Notes: generated by a model not told the origin, from the sequence alone. A DNA stretch of 64,000 nucleotides from Thermothielavioides terrestris NRRL 8126 (GCF_000226115.1 NC_016459.1:1116001-1180000), one strand, 5' to 3'. Counted from the first letter of the stretch, positions 12,401 to 23,200 are shown. Program-made: numbers and translations.

Positions 12401-13743
12401 TATATACGAATTATACAATTGTTAAGGGCTCTTATAGAATATCTCCCTTCTTTCTTACCTATAATTATAAGCCTATTAGTCTAGTCGAGTTTAATATTCC
12501 TATATAGCGAATTCTTACCTAGGACTCTATCTATACCTAGATAGAGGGAGAGGATCCCACTAGACGCTATACAAAGCTTATTGCCCTCTATACTTATATC
12601 CTCTAGGAAGTAGAGCACAATTATAAGATTGCTATTGAACAGGTTACTATAGCCTATAAAAAGATAGCTAAACGCTATAATAAGGCCTATAAATGTAAAT
12701 TTCGCTCTAAAAATGTAGTTATATCCGTCGATAATCTTGTCCTTGTCTACAACAATATATGCTAGCTAGATATAAGCTTAGTTTAGAAGCCAGAGTATCG
12801 CTAGTTTAGCCTATTCTATATTTAGATAATTAAAGACTAAGACACTTACTTCCTAGAGACTTTAGATAGTATACCTATCTAGATACTATATCCTCTAAAC
12901 TATATAAAGAAGTTCTTTAAACTAGATAACGTCTAGCTAGAAGCGGATAGTGTAAATCTGTTCCTTTGCTTAGAGGAGTATAGCGACGATGAGTACTATT
13001 ATAATGGTCGTTGCGACGACGGCCGCCTCGACGAGGGTCACTGCTACGACAGTCGCTATAGCGAAGCGTAGAATGGTGGAGGAGCTGATCCTAGCCCTAG
13101 CGCTAGCCGAGGCTTAGCTGCCTCGGTGTGCTACAACAGTGAGATATACTAACTTAATAGTCGCTTAAGCTCTTGCTACAACGGGGAGACGTATACTAGA
13201 CACTTCTAAGGAGAACGCTACTACCTCAACAGTTACTTAAGGCTCTATAAGGATAGTGAAGAGGGGTCTAACGTTGCTAAAGACAACTAGAATACTAGCG
13301 ACTAGACTATAGGTTGTTACCTCTATCAACTAGCTAAGAATTCTAATAGTAGCTAACTAGTTAAGCTTCCTTACAATAGTAAATTATATAACGCCTTAAC
13401 TAGTCGATAGTATTGCCTTAGCGATCCTTATTGTACTTATAGCGATAGCCTACTAAGGGAGGAAACTATATAAATAGTTGTAAAGGACGCTATAATTGTA
13501 GTAGAGGAAGAGGTCCTCGAAGAGGAAACCCCTAGTTGTACTATAGCGCTTTAAGCTAGTTAGACTCGCTCGACTATAAAGGGGGTAAGGAAGGAGCGAC
13601 CTCGTTAGGAGCTTATCGTTGAAATCCCCTATAGAAAGCTACTTAGTTTTTAACACTAGCCCTCTAGACGTACAAGGACGTACGTTCTAGAAGGGGGAGA
13701 GGGCGTAGAAGCTATTGCCTCTAATAGTTTTACTAGCGTTTAG
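6463..13743 (+). pseudogene. A2 gag-pol polyprotein, single frame, RIP-inactivated
   Basis: ATG at 6463 begins MTRLQR and the same codon phase holds to a TAG at 13741-13743, 2427 codons including the stop; internal stops are RIP-type TAG/TAA, plus a TGA just before the RT box. Landmarks all lie in that phase. They are the gag zinc knuckle 7738-7779 (CX2CX4HX4C, with three of four ligands now Tyr), retropepsin D-S-G-S-E degraded to D-F-S-L-E at 9076-9090, and RT YLDD now YLDN at 10609-10620. RNase H lies around 10.9-11.5 kb. The integrase core has the first Asp changed to Asn (12028), the second Asp (12208) and Glu (12313) kept, with spacing 60 and 35 codons. A Tyr/Ser/Asp-rich tail follows from about 12935. 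The family role is capsid formation, reverse transcription and integration. No frameshift separates gag from pol. A3 is 69 codons shorter, in the tail. Confidence 0.9.
12935..13743 (+). other. C-terminal Tyr/Ser/Asp-rich tail of A2 pol
   Basis: After the integrase the pol frame runs on for about 260 codons of low-complexity protein rich in Tyr, Ser, Asn and Asp with recurring Cys-Tyr-Asn/Asp motifs. The stretch 13000-13140 is GC-rich because its codons are mostly CG-containing, which the CpA-directed mutation spared. The tail is about 207 bp longer than in A3, in frame. I recognise no domain; a disordered region is the likeliest reading. Confidence 0.6.
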
Positions 13744-15154
13744 CTACATTTCCTTTCTAATACCTATTGTTATATTAACCTCCTATTCGTTAGTAATATC
13801 TCTATTAGCTATATCTTATTTAATCTTTGTCTATCTACTATCCTTTACTTGTTTTTAGCTTTTAAGACCTTATTCTTTTTCGCTAGTACCTAAGTTTTCC
13901 TCCTAAGGGGTAACTCTACTCTTAGGAGCCTTATAGTCATTTATATCTTTTTCTTTTCACTTTTACCCTCTAGATAGATAGTTGCTATTATATAGGACTA
14001 AGTTTTTTAGAGCTAAAGCTAAGGCCGAGAAAAAATCTATAATTAGGGTATATAGTCTCTTAATCTACTGTCTATAGGCTAAGCTCCTAGACTATATCCT
14101 ACCCCTTGCCTATCCTTGTCCATTGTCTCTGTCCTTTAGTAACGTAAGCTCTTACGATTAGCCTAGTACTACGCTATTTGCTCTTTAATAGTATCCTCTA
14201 GTAGGATAAACCACTTTTAGCCTACCTCTTCTAGGTATAGCTTTAGCCTAGGATCGTTTTTCGGATTATATAGAAGGTAGCTCTACGAGATTAAGTCCTA
14301 AGCTAGGTACTTTTAATCGTTCCTATAGATATAAGTCTAAGTATACTCCTTCTCTAACTAGATATAGTTGGTGTACTTATTACTAAAGAGAGGGGTAAAA
14401 GAAGTATAGCTATTAAAAGGCTAAGTTATATAGATATCTTTGTCTTCGCTAAAAGGAGTTGTTGAACATTAGTACAATAGTTTATAGCTTTAGTAAGGAA
14501 CTTTGTTGCTATAGGAGTGTTAGTCTTCCTTTACCTAGAGGGCGAGTATAAAAGGGAAGTGTAGCATTTACTTACGACCCTATACCTAGATTAAAAGCGT
14601 TGATACTCGGTTTAGGCGTATAGCAAAATAATATATCCAACGCCTAAGTAGTCTACTATTATAATACTCTACGAACATTAGATAAAGAACTAAGGTGTTA
14701 TAGTACTGTTTAATTATATTAACTAGCCTATCGTCGATATAAATCGATTGCTATATTCTACATTGATCTTGCTAATTACTTAATAGGACCTACTAGATAT
14801 ATAGCAATTTAATGTTTAGTCGATAGATCTTGATTATATTATAGATAGCCTTATATTCGACTAAGATCGTAGTATACTCATTAGTATAGCGCTTATCTTT
14901 TAGCATTAGTAGATCCTTTATTTTGCTTTAGACTATCTAGATATACTTCTAGGCTACGAAGATCGTTATTTTCGATATTAGCGAGAGATCAATCTAATAG
15001 TTTATAATCCTATATAACAATGGCCTCTAGTCGCTTACTTTATTAGTGATTTTCTACAACGTATTGTAGATACGCTAGCTACTTAGCATTATAGTTTCTA
15101 AGTTATAAATTCGTATATAGGAGCTATATATAAATTCGAAAAGGAAGTAGAAGA
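13718..15154 (-). pseudogene. A2 ORF X, opposite-strand accessory ORF, unidentified
   Basis: A reading frame on the strand opposite to gag-pol lies convergent with pol, meeting it at the pol stop. It is the equivalent of 42241-43677 in A3, where one codon phase stays open for about 479 codons apart from RIP-type TAG/TAA. The protein is charged, with acidic/basic helical stretches in the middle and a Lys/Arg-rich C-terminal part that could be a nuclear localisation signal. The pol-strand reading in the same register is Ser-rich and looks like an antisense shadow, so I favour this strand. I recognise no family and cannot assign a function. The start codon is not resolved. Confidence 0.45.
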
Positions 15155-15479
15155 CCTAACTAAGAACTTAATCCGTCTAGAGAGAGGAGGGCATTAGAAT
15201 AAAATAGCGAGAAGGTTAGAGGAAGAAAATGCTTCTAAGATAGTAAAGAGGAGAGGAAGGCCTTAAGAAATCAAGGGGCGAACGTTTATTTCTAGCCAAT
15301 TAGTAGGCGCTATAAGCCTTATCCGTTTTCTTTTACCTATTTTAGGAAAGAGCTAAGTAGCCCTCCTACTTTCGAAGGCTTATCTACCTCTTTTTCTTAA
15401 TCCTTCTACTAGTTCTTTTATAATCGACCATTTCTTCTACTTTGCCTACTATACCTTAGATTTTTTTATAATTACTTTA
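15155..15479. other. A2 spacer between ORF X and the Ulp1-like ORF
   Basis: This stretch of about 325 bp lies between two divergent accessory ORFs. In A3 the matching stretch has a charged, Arg/Lys-rich forward reading (about 41870-42110) in a phase different from ORF X. It could be an upstream exon or N-terminal part of ORF X. Nothing firm can be assigned. Confidence 0.4.
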
Positions 15480-17796
15480 ATTAGTTTAGATCTTTCTACC
15501 TAGAGAACGACTTTTCTATTAAGCTAAATTTTTATATACTATTATAAGCATTTCTATAGGCCGTTGTAAGATTCCTAATTTTATAGGGCTTATATAGCCC
15601 TAGGCCAATATAACTGCTAACCTAGGACGGAAGTAGCTACTTAGAGAGCTTAAGTTTTATATACCACTAGGTTCGTAGAGGCTTGTAGAAGATAGTGATT
15701 AAGCGAGGCATTATACCTCCTTTATAGGGCAAGAGCTAGACTTAAAGATACTAAGTTACCCTAGGGAGACTAGTCCTAAGCTTTTTCTATTTCTATAGAC
15801 CTTAAAGAAGTATCTATAAGATATAATCAATTGGTAGCCTAACTAGATTTAGAGCCCTTAGCTTAGTGTAAACCCTAAGATTATAAGCTACCTATTTCTA
15901 GGCTAGCTAGAGGGAAGGTATACAATAGATCGGTTTTTCGAAGTTAGTTTCGTAGATATAGGTGTTTTGCTCTTTAATATAGAAGATATACTGTTTACTA
16001 AGGAATAGCTAGAGAGCTAGATAATCCTAGACGTTATATAGTTTTTCTTTTGTCTTTATAAAGATTGTCTCTAGTTCTACCTATAGCCTTTCTCAGATAC
16101 TAGTCCTATATCAAAGGAGTTCTACCGGTCTAACTAGAAGGTTATTGCTAACCATTGTCGTTTCTAGGTCTTCCTTTACTTTATCGATAGAAGGTATTGG
16201 GCTATTATAATCTTTAACTAAGTTGTAGGCTAGCTTTACTATTTCGACTCTATACTTAAGAGTATAGAGATATATACCAACATTTTATTAAAGGTCTAGA
16301 TTACTTTCTAGTCTATCTATAGGTTCCTTTAGTCGTAGTTATATAAGGAGGTTATCGTCTATTGTCCTTAGCAAAGTTTAGAATAGGAGTATAGATAGTT
16401 CACCCTCGAATTTATATAGGCCTTTCTTTAAAAGCTTTAGCCCTGCCTTCTAGATAGATAAACGTAGTTTAGGCTACCCTAGCTTTAGCTATACTAGGGA
16501 GATAGTGAGATAGTTGTATAGCAGTATATATTGCATTTATAGTTAGGAGCTTATAGAAATGCTCTTAGTACCTTTAAGGATTGCCTACTCCGTACTAAGG
16601 GAATCCCTTTATTACAATAGAATAAAGGGAAGATATATAAGCTCCCTCTAGACCTATTGTCTCCGACCTAAGAACCTATATAGCTTACGCTCTTAGAGTA
16701 TAATAAAGACAAGGTAATTAAAGTCCTCTAAGCCGACGATATATTTATATCCAATGTCCCTAAATTCGATAACTTGCCTATATGTCTTTATAACCACTTT
16801 AGTAATATAGAACTTAGGATCCTAGCTATATACTTAGTAGCGTTCAAGGAAGCCTAGCTCCTTAACTAGAGTGAGAAAGGAGTAATCGCTATTGCTTAAA
16901 TTATCTTTGTACCCTAGTCAAAGAAGGATATAGTATATTAGGTATACTACTATAGAGTCATAGGACTTCTACTAGATAGACAGTTTAGTAGTGTACTACC
17001 TTTGTAAAACCTTGTAGATAACTTTAGACAATAGCTATATAGCATATTTCTAGTACCTAGTACTATTCTACCCCTCCAACTAGAGGACTAGCTAGTTTCT
17101 TTAGGTCCATCAACGACACTTATAGAGGATCTTAACAATATATCGACTTAGTAGGATATCGAAGCTAAGATTATAGAGATTACTACGCTATAAGCGACTA
17201 TAATACAAAGGCTTATCGATACCCCTATAGATAAGATAGACTATAAGCGCCTTCTTAGTAGTAACCTAGTTAAGAACCTTGGGGTACTAGTATAAGTAGC
17301 CTTTAAGAAGATAGTACTTGATCCCTACCTTTAGAAAGAGGAGACGTTCGTCTATATACTTATAAGGAGGCTAGACTACCTTAAGATACCTTATACTCTA
17401 GTATAGAAGCATCTTTAGGCACAAGGATTATCTATATTATCTAGTTGAACATCACCTTTAGTATAGTACTATAGTAAACGCCTTTATAAAGAATTTACAA
17501 AGCCTAGACGTCTGCTTCGCCTACTACTATACGACCTATACGACTACGCCTTCGCCTATAAGTACAAATATCCAGTATAGTAGTAGGGCTAGGACATATA
17601 TATCAAGGAGGTAGAGGAGTATAAGAGATAGTGTAATCAACTACTATAGCTAGCTAGACCTTTGTAAGCTAAGAGAGCTATATATAGAGAGCAACTTAAG
17701 GAGTAGCGACGATAAGAGGCGTATATTAGAGAGCTTTTAAGGTACGAGCTTGCCTATAGGAGTATATAGCAAGCTTAAAAGAGAAGTATAGATTAG
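15480..17796 (+). pseudogene. A2 Ulp1/C48-like cysteine protease ORF
   Basis: This sense-strand ORF of about 770 codons lies after ORF X. The C48 core shows Trp after the catalytic His position (16195-16197, now Tyr; the same codon is His in A3), a strand of hydrophobics, then YYFDS with catalytic Asp at 16246-16248. The oxyanion Gln is at 16372-16374 (CAA kept), and the Cys position at 16390-16392 is now Tyr (TAT from TGT) followed by Arg from Gly. Spacings are His-17-Asp, Asp-42-Gln and Gln-6-Cys; yeast Ulp1 has 17, 43 and 6. The C-terminal third is Gln/Lys/Arg-rich and coiled-coil-like. The frame ends at a TAG inside the first bases of the 3' LTR. Members of this clan cleave SUMO or related conjugates; what it would do for the element is unknown. 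The start codon is uncertain. Confidence 0.75.
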
Positions 17797-18290
17797 GGTA
17801 ATAGACTACCTAGATATAGGGGGACCTAGTTTTTCTATTTTTCTATTTATCTTAGAGCGTTATATTCGTTGCTAAGGGAGGTCTAACCCTCTAGTTATAT
17901 ATATTTAAATAGGCTAAGCCTATCTTCTTTATTATTAAATAAGATATTAAGTAGTTGTTAATATACGTTCATTGATACTACGTTGGTGGTCCTCTTTCTT
18001 CTAGGAAGGCTATTAAGCCTCTCCTTCTATTGTTCTACCTTTGTCTAGACAATGGGTATCCGAGCTATTGAGCTCTAACTATATTCTTATTGTCCTTTCT
18101 TATATTTCCGCTATATCCTACTAGACGTACCTAAGCTACGTGTCTTCCTCTTAGAAGATAGCCTTCCTACTATTTGATACGTACTATCTTCATCTGTCTA
18201 GAGGGGCACTATATTCCTCTAGGAGCTATCTCACGTGCCTAGTCTTGGGTGTGGTAGGGTAGGTTGGTGTAGAGGTTTTGCACTACTTCA
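17789..18290 (+). repeat. A2 3' LTR
   Basis: This 502-bp LTR begins TAGATTAGGG (TG to TA) and ends TTCA. It keeps more TG and CA than the 5' LTR of the same element, especially in its last 80 bp. It lies 50 bp from the inverted A1 LTR at 18341-18839, so the two form a hairpin-like inverted repeat. Confidence 0.95.
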
Positions 18291-18294
18291 CTAT
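18291..18294. repeat. Target-site duplication of A2 (CTAT), right copy
   Basis: This matches 5109-5112 and marks the return from A2 into the A1 leader. Confidence 0.85.
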
Positions 18295-18839
18295 CTTATT
18301 TAGATATAGAGCTAAGCTCCTCCCTAATTGAGCTCCTATTTGAAATGATGTAAAACCTCTATACCAACCTATCTTATTATATCTAGGATTAGGCGTATAA
18401 GATAGCTCCTAGAAGAATATAGTGCCCCTCTAGACAGATAAAGATAGTGTATATCGAGTAGTAGGAGGGATGTCTCCTAAGAGGAAGATATATAGCTTAG
18501 GTACGTCTAGTAGGATATAGTAGAAAAGATAGAAGACAACGAGAATACGGTTAGAGCTCAATAGCTCGAATGCCTATTGTCTAGATAGAGGTAGGACAAC
18601 AAAAGGAGAGGCTTAATAGCCTTCCTAGAAGAAGGAGAACTACCAACGTAGTGTCAACGAACGTATATTGACAACTACTTAATATCTTGCTTAATAATAA
18701 AGAAGATAGGCTTAGCCTATTTAAATATATATAATCAAAGGGTTAGACCTCCCCTAGTAACGAATGCAACGCTCTGAAACAAATAGAAAAACAGAAAAAC
18801 TAGGTCCCCTATGTCTAGGTAGTCTATCACCCTAATCCA
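18295..18839 (-). mobile_element. A1 right piece: end of leader plus 5' LTR
   Basis: Bases 18295-18340 complete the A1 leader and 18341-18839 are its 499-bp 5' LTR in reverse orientation. It starts TGAAATGATG and ends CCTAATCCA, the reverse complement of the family A LTR termini. Element B1 begins at 18840; the expected 4-bp duplication would be ATAG at 18840-18843, its partner lying left of the window. Confidence 0.93.
18341..18839 (-). repeat. A1 5' LTR (reverse)
   Basis: It aligns over its length with the other family A LTRs. It is the A1 element's upstream LTR, cut from the A1 body by the A2 insertion. Confidence 0.94.
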
Positions 18840-20880
18840 ATAGATGAACTAACGATAAAAATTGTAGAATCTAAGGAAGGCTTATACTCCTTATATAGTA
18901 GTAGGTCGGTCCTAAGAAACTATTGTCTTAATTTTCTTTAGGTCTACTTAGACGCCTTTAGTACTAACGATAAACCTAAGGAACTTAGTCTCAGTAGTAT
19001 AGAATTTATATTTCTTAATGTCTATCTAGAGACCTACTTTATATAGCTTCTAGAGAACAAGTCGTATATATTTACAATGTTCTTCTTTGTTCTAAGAGTA
19101 GATAATTAGATTATCGATATAAGCGATTATAAATATATCGAGGTACTTAAAGAACTAGGAATTGACGAATTGCTAAAAGGTAGTAGGTCCATTGTATAGG
19201 CCGAATAGTAGAACCTTATAGCGGAATTAGCTATAGTAGGTTTAGAAAGTCGTAAGGTCTTCGTTTCTAAGGGTAAGTCGGATCTAGTAGAAAGCTTGCT
19301 AGATATTGATCTTAGTAAAGATTTTAGCATTTCCTAGTTATTACAAAGTTTTATTAATATAGGGTAGTAGGTAGCAGTCCTTAATAGTAACCTTATTTAG
19401 GGCTTAATAGTCAATGTAGAACCTTTAGGTCTCGTCTTCTTTAATAGCAAAGAGTATAAGAGAGCTATATAAGGTAGCACTTAGCTTAATAAAACCCTTT
19501 TATAGGTTCTTAACTAAGTACCTCTTTATAGTTTCTAGCTAGTTGAGAGTATAGGAGTATAGGGGGCTTACTCGCTAAGGTAGTAGTCTAGTAAATTTAA
19601 TCTTATAGTTGTATTTACGCCTTAGGGGCATCTCATTAGATTCTTTCTTTAAAAATATATTAGCAAATTTAGTAAAGTAAGAGTGCTTTGCAATTGCTTT
19701 TTCAACTTAGGTTTAGACCTTCTTATCTTCGTTGTTAAAGAGTTTACTAATCTTCTTAACTTCGATAGCTTAGTCGATCTAGGTAATTATAATAAATCCT
19801 AGTATAGAATTTCCTTGTTGGTTCCCTTTAAGGAATATTTTATTAAAGGCTATAGTAGAGATGACTATAGCTTTAATTAGGTCCTTAAGAATCTATAGTC
19901 GCTTGCCCTCTTTTACCTAGGAGGTAGCCTATTCCTCCTCTTCTTTAGGCGTTATAGGTCGAGTATAGGTTCTTAAAGGAATAAATTCCTTACCTTTCAA
20001 TGCCTAGTCTATCTTCCAAAGGCTATCGTCCTATATACCTATAAACGATACTTTCTAAAGGGGTTCCTTAAGGGGTTTAGTAAGATTGCACCTATTAGTG
20101 TACATTTTAGAGACTTTAAATTGCACTAATTAGTATAATCCTAGGCTTGCCTTAGGTTATACTAATCAATATATTCTTAAATCTTTAGTAGCCTATACTA
20201 ATTAGTAGAATTTATTAGGTATAGGTTTAGAAAGTGGCTCTCTACACTTTAGTATTTATAACTGCCGCTAAGCCTTTTAACGTTGGTCTTAATACTTTAT
20301 TGCTTAGTCTCTTTATTTAGTATCCTTCTAGTATTTAGGGTTTAGTGTCTTTAGAACAAGGGACTTATAAAGAATCTTAAGGATATAACTCTATTCTAGA
20401 TTATATAGTTTATCTTTAGGCTAGATTAGTCAATGTTAGTGAGCATCTAGTAGAATATCGTAGTAAGTGAGCTACTATTGGCCTAGTAATAGCTAATACT
20501 TCTTCTCTATATTGAAAGCTAGAAATAGAGTATTCTTTTATATTCTCCTATCAATTTAGAGGTTAAATCTTAGGATTAAGTCGATAGGGTCTATAGATTA
20601 GCTTTGGAAGTCCTTTATAGAGATCGGAGTCTTAAGTAGTGTCCTTTTAACGTTGAGTTTCTTAGTAATTCGCTTTATATAGGTTTAATTAAAGAAGGTA
20701 TAACCATTTACTTTAGAGTTAACGAGTATAGTAATAGTAATACTAGTTCTATTAATAGCTAAAGTATAAGGGAAAGAGAGACTCCAACTACCTATAAGCT
20801 ACTAAAGGTCTACCTAAGTAACCGCTAACCTAATATCTAGCCTTAAGTTAGAGTCTACTTTCCCTAAAGCCCTTAGTTTT
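18840..20880 (-). pseudogene. B1 pol remnant (protease and RT)
   Basis: The protease active-site Asp codon is at 20718-20720 and now reads Asn (LVNS for LIDS). The RT catalytic box at 19110-19121 reads YIDN for YIDD. Sequence is collinear with about 54590-56630 of B3. RIP-type stops are scattered throughout. A 67-codon open stretch at 19127-19330 is an out-of-frame shadow of RT. The right limit, the gag/pol border, is approximate because pol is in the -1 frame relative to gag. Confidence 0.85.
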
Positions 20881-22524
20881 CCAATTTAGTGGTCTTAGTC
20901 TTATTTTCTTTAACTAAGTTCATTATTTTTTCTAGGTCTACCTTTATCTTCTTAATTATAGCTATAATATATTTTAGGTACTATACCTTTATATAACTAG
21001 TCTCCTAGCAATAGAAGTACTTGCCCTCCTCTTTTAGGGCATTACACTCTTTCTAAGGGAGTCTAGGAGATCCCAATTTAGCTTTGCCTTTACTAGAGCT
21101 ATCTAGCTAAAGGGTCTTTTCTTTCTTCTTTATAGAAGCTAATCCTCCGCTTAGTTGTCTAGATCCTAGTAAATTGGATTTTCTATCCTTCTAATCCTTT
21201 TTAGCTATCTCCTAGAGTAAAGAGAATTAGTAACTAAGGCGAATAAAGTCGTTAAAGCTAACATTTAGATCAACTAGATCTCTTGCTATTTAGAAATATA
21301 GGCTCTAAGAGAGTTGAATATAGAACTCCTCCTTCTATTTATCTTTAAGTTTTTTAGATTTAGTAGTAAGGTAGATAAATCTAGTAAAGAACTTACAATA
21401 GGGTATAGATCCTATCTTTAGGACTATAAAATTGTTCTTTATATAGCGGAGCTTAGTAGGATCGGTATAGAATCTATCTAGGAAGTTGAACAACTTATTA
21501 AAATTAGTAATTAGCTCTACTATATCTTTTTCCAAATAGGGTATAAGAGCCTCTATTGCTTTGCCTCTGATAAAGGACACTATATATCCAAATTTCAAGT
21601 CTTCTATTAAGAACAATTTGTAGTTCCTTTTAATTTTCTAAAGTATAGCTACCTTCTATACTAAATACTTTAGGTCTTTGCTATTAGTAAATTCCTTAGG
21701 GTTAGCAATCTTTATAGTCTTTATATAGGTTATAGGTTTAAGAGTCTTTTTAGTCGTTGGAATTAGACGATTAGGATTATATAACTCTAAGTATAACTTG
21801 GTTTATATTGGTTTAGTTTAGGTCGAAGGTATAGTTTAGCCCTATAGATCGACTATATTAATAATCTTTTTAAGGAGCTCTGTCCTCTTATCTTCCAATG
21901 CTATCTTATTATATAAAAGTACCTCGACTTAGGCGTATAAAGTAGAAAGTTCTTTAGGGTTAAGGATATTGCCTTGTTCTTGCTTAAACTACTAAACTTT
22001 TGTAAGTAGCATTGTTATCGAATTGGCTAGTACGTTATAGGTGACTTATAGAGCTATAGTTTGCTTAATTGCTATATTGCGCTATATAATAATCAATTGG
22101 ATTATCTTAATAAGATCGTTGCTTTATAACTAATCAACCTATTTGGTACTTAATAGCTAGACCTTCTTAGAAGCGATTTGTTTATTATCCTAAGGGAAGC
22201 GAGTAATAGCGATATACTTGTTTTTAAGCCTTATATAACACTTAATTAAATCAGTCTCCTATTCTTTAGCTAAGTATTTAATTTAGCTAATTCAGTTAAA
22301 AAACTTAGGAATAGAGTTTATAAGCTTATATTTCTTAATCAAGTCGGTAGTTATTTAGGTTCAGGAGTTGAACAGGGTTAAATCGCTAATCTTTAATTAA
22401 ATTTAAATGCCTTAGTTATCTCCTACATTGAATTTATAGAGGTCTATTAATCAATTTTCTAAGTGTTCTAGCCTTATTTAGTAGGCCTAGAAGTATAACC
22501 TATATTTTCCGTCTTATAAGGCAT
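20870..22524 (-). pseudogene. B1 gag remnant
   Basis: The start codon ATG is retained at 22522-22524, with a short N-terminal reading of M-P-Y-K-T-E. The capsid-like middle is open at 21335-21616 and matches the equivalent in B3, B4 and B5. A degraded CX2CX4HX4C zinc knuckle follows near 21000-21030, then a Lys/Asn/Glu-rich C-terminus. Gag packages the RNA in virus-like particles; this copy carries many TAG/TAA codons. Confidence 0.85.
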
Positions 22525-22833
22525 TGTTAGAATTATACCTCTCTTAGGACTTCTTCTATCGATCGATATAGTTGAATCGCCTTAATAAGGTGATTGCACT
22601 ACTTACTGCTAGTCGATTAGAGGTTGCTTTGCTATCGGCAATCTATTATACGCTTAACAGTCTGTCCTTAGTGCCAATTAGTTCTTAGCTAATCTGTTGT
22701 ACTACACTATTAGCAAGTTGAAAGTTCTATTAGAGATTCAAGTTCCCTAGCCAACTAAACTAGTCCTATTGGAAAAGACTATATTAGATATTGTATCGCC
22801 TTTGTAGGCCTATAATAGTAAGACTTAAAGTAA
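22525..22833 (-). other. B1 leader between 5' LTR and gag
   Basis: This 309-bp leader is equal to that of B4 and within 1 bp of those of B3 and B5. It holds no gene. No standard tRNA primer-binding complement is recognisable next to the LTR. Confidence 0.75.
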
Positions 22834-23200
22834 TGTTATAGCAAGGTAAAATAAGTGCTAGATAGCTTATAGCTAAATTGATTTTCGATTAACAAAGACT
22901 TTAAGTCTAAGGAGAGAGAGGGAAAGTATTAATATATAGGTAGAAAACTATGCTAAATACCTTAGGTAGTATATATAGACAATTTGCAGTAGGGCTATAA
23001 AGTCTATACGTTGTAGGGTAAGACGTAGTTCGCCTTATTAGTGCGTTTTTCCTTATTAGTAAGTCAACCCCTCTTTCCTAATCTAGAAGTCGACTTATAT
23101 TCTATAAATCTACTAACTTAGAAAGTCACGTAGGTGGGTGGTCACGTGACAGGTTTGTGCGCAAGTCATATGACGGTGGTTAGCGTGCTATGCCGTTATA
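22834..23200 (-). repeat. B1 5' LTR (reverse), short variant
   Basis: This LTR is 367 bp against 386 bp in B3, B4 and B5. It carries only one copy of an 18-bp unit (agccctactgcaaattg core) that is tandemly doubled in the longer LTRs. It contains the palindrome GTCACGTGAC at 23141-23150, unmutated. Confidence 0.93.

Larger units (their letters stand above)
5113..18290 (+). mobile_element. Family A giant Ty3/gypsy element, complete copy A2
   Basis: This is a full-length LTR retrotransposon of 13,178 bp. Its order is 5' LTR (5113-5615), leader (847 bp), gag-pol in one frame (6463-13743), opposite-strand ORF X (about 13718-15154), Ulp1-like protease ORF (about 15480-17796) and 3' LTR (17789-18290). 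It is flanked by a CTAT duplication. Typical fungal gypsy elements are 5-8 kb, so the extra 4 kb after integrase is unusual. A3 has the same order, so the module belongs to the family and is not a private insertion. It is inactivated by RIP, so it is a fossil, yet both ends and the duplication are intact. Confidence 0.95.
18840..23200 (-). mobile_element. Family B gypsy element, copy B1 (reverse, 3' half missing)
   Basis: A reverse-oriented family B element is present from its 5' LTR (22834-23200) to just after the RT palm, where A1 interrupts it at 18840. The remaining pol and 3' LTR are outside the window to the left. It is inserted in gag of B2: the sequence resuming at 23201 is family B gag in the same orientation. 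Confidence 0.92.

Noticed and set aside
19127..19330. 67-codon reverse open frame in B1
   Set aside because: It overlaps RT in another phase; a shadow frame rich in Ser/Leu.
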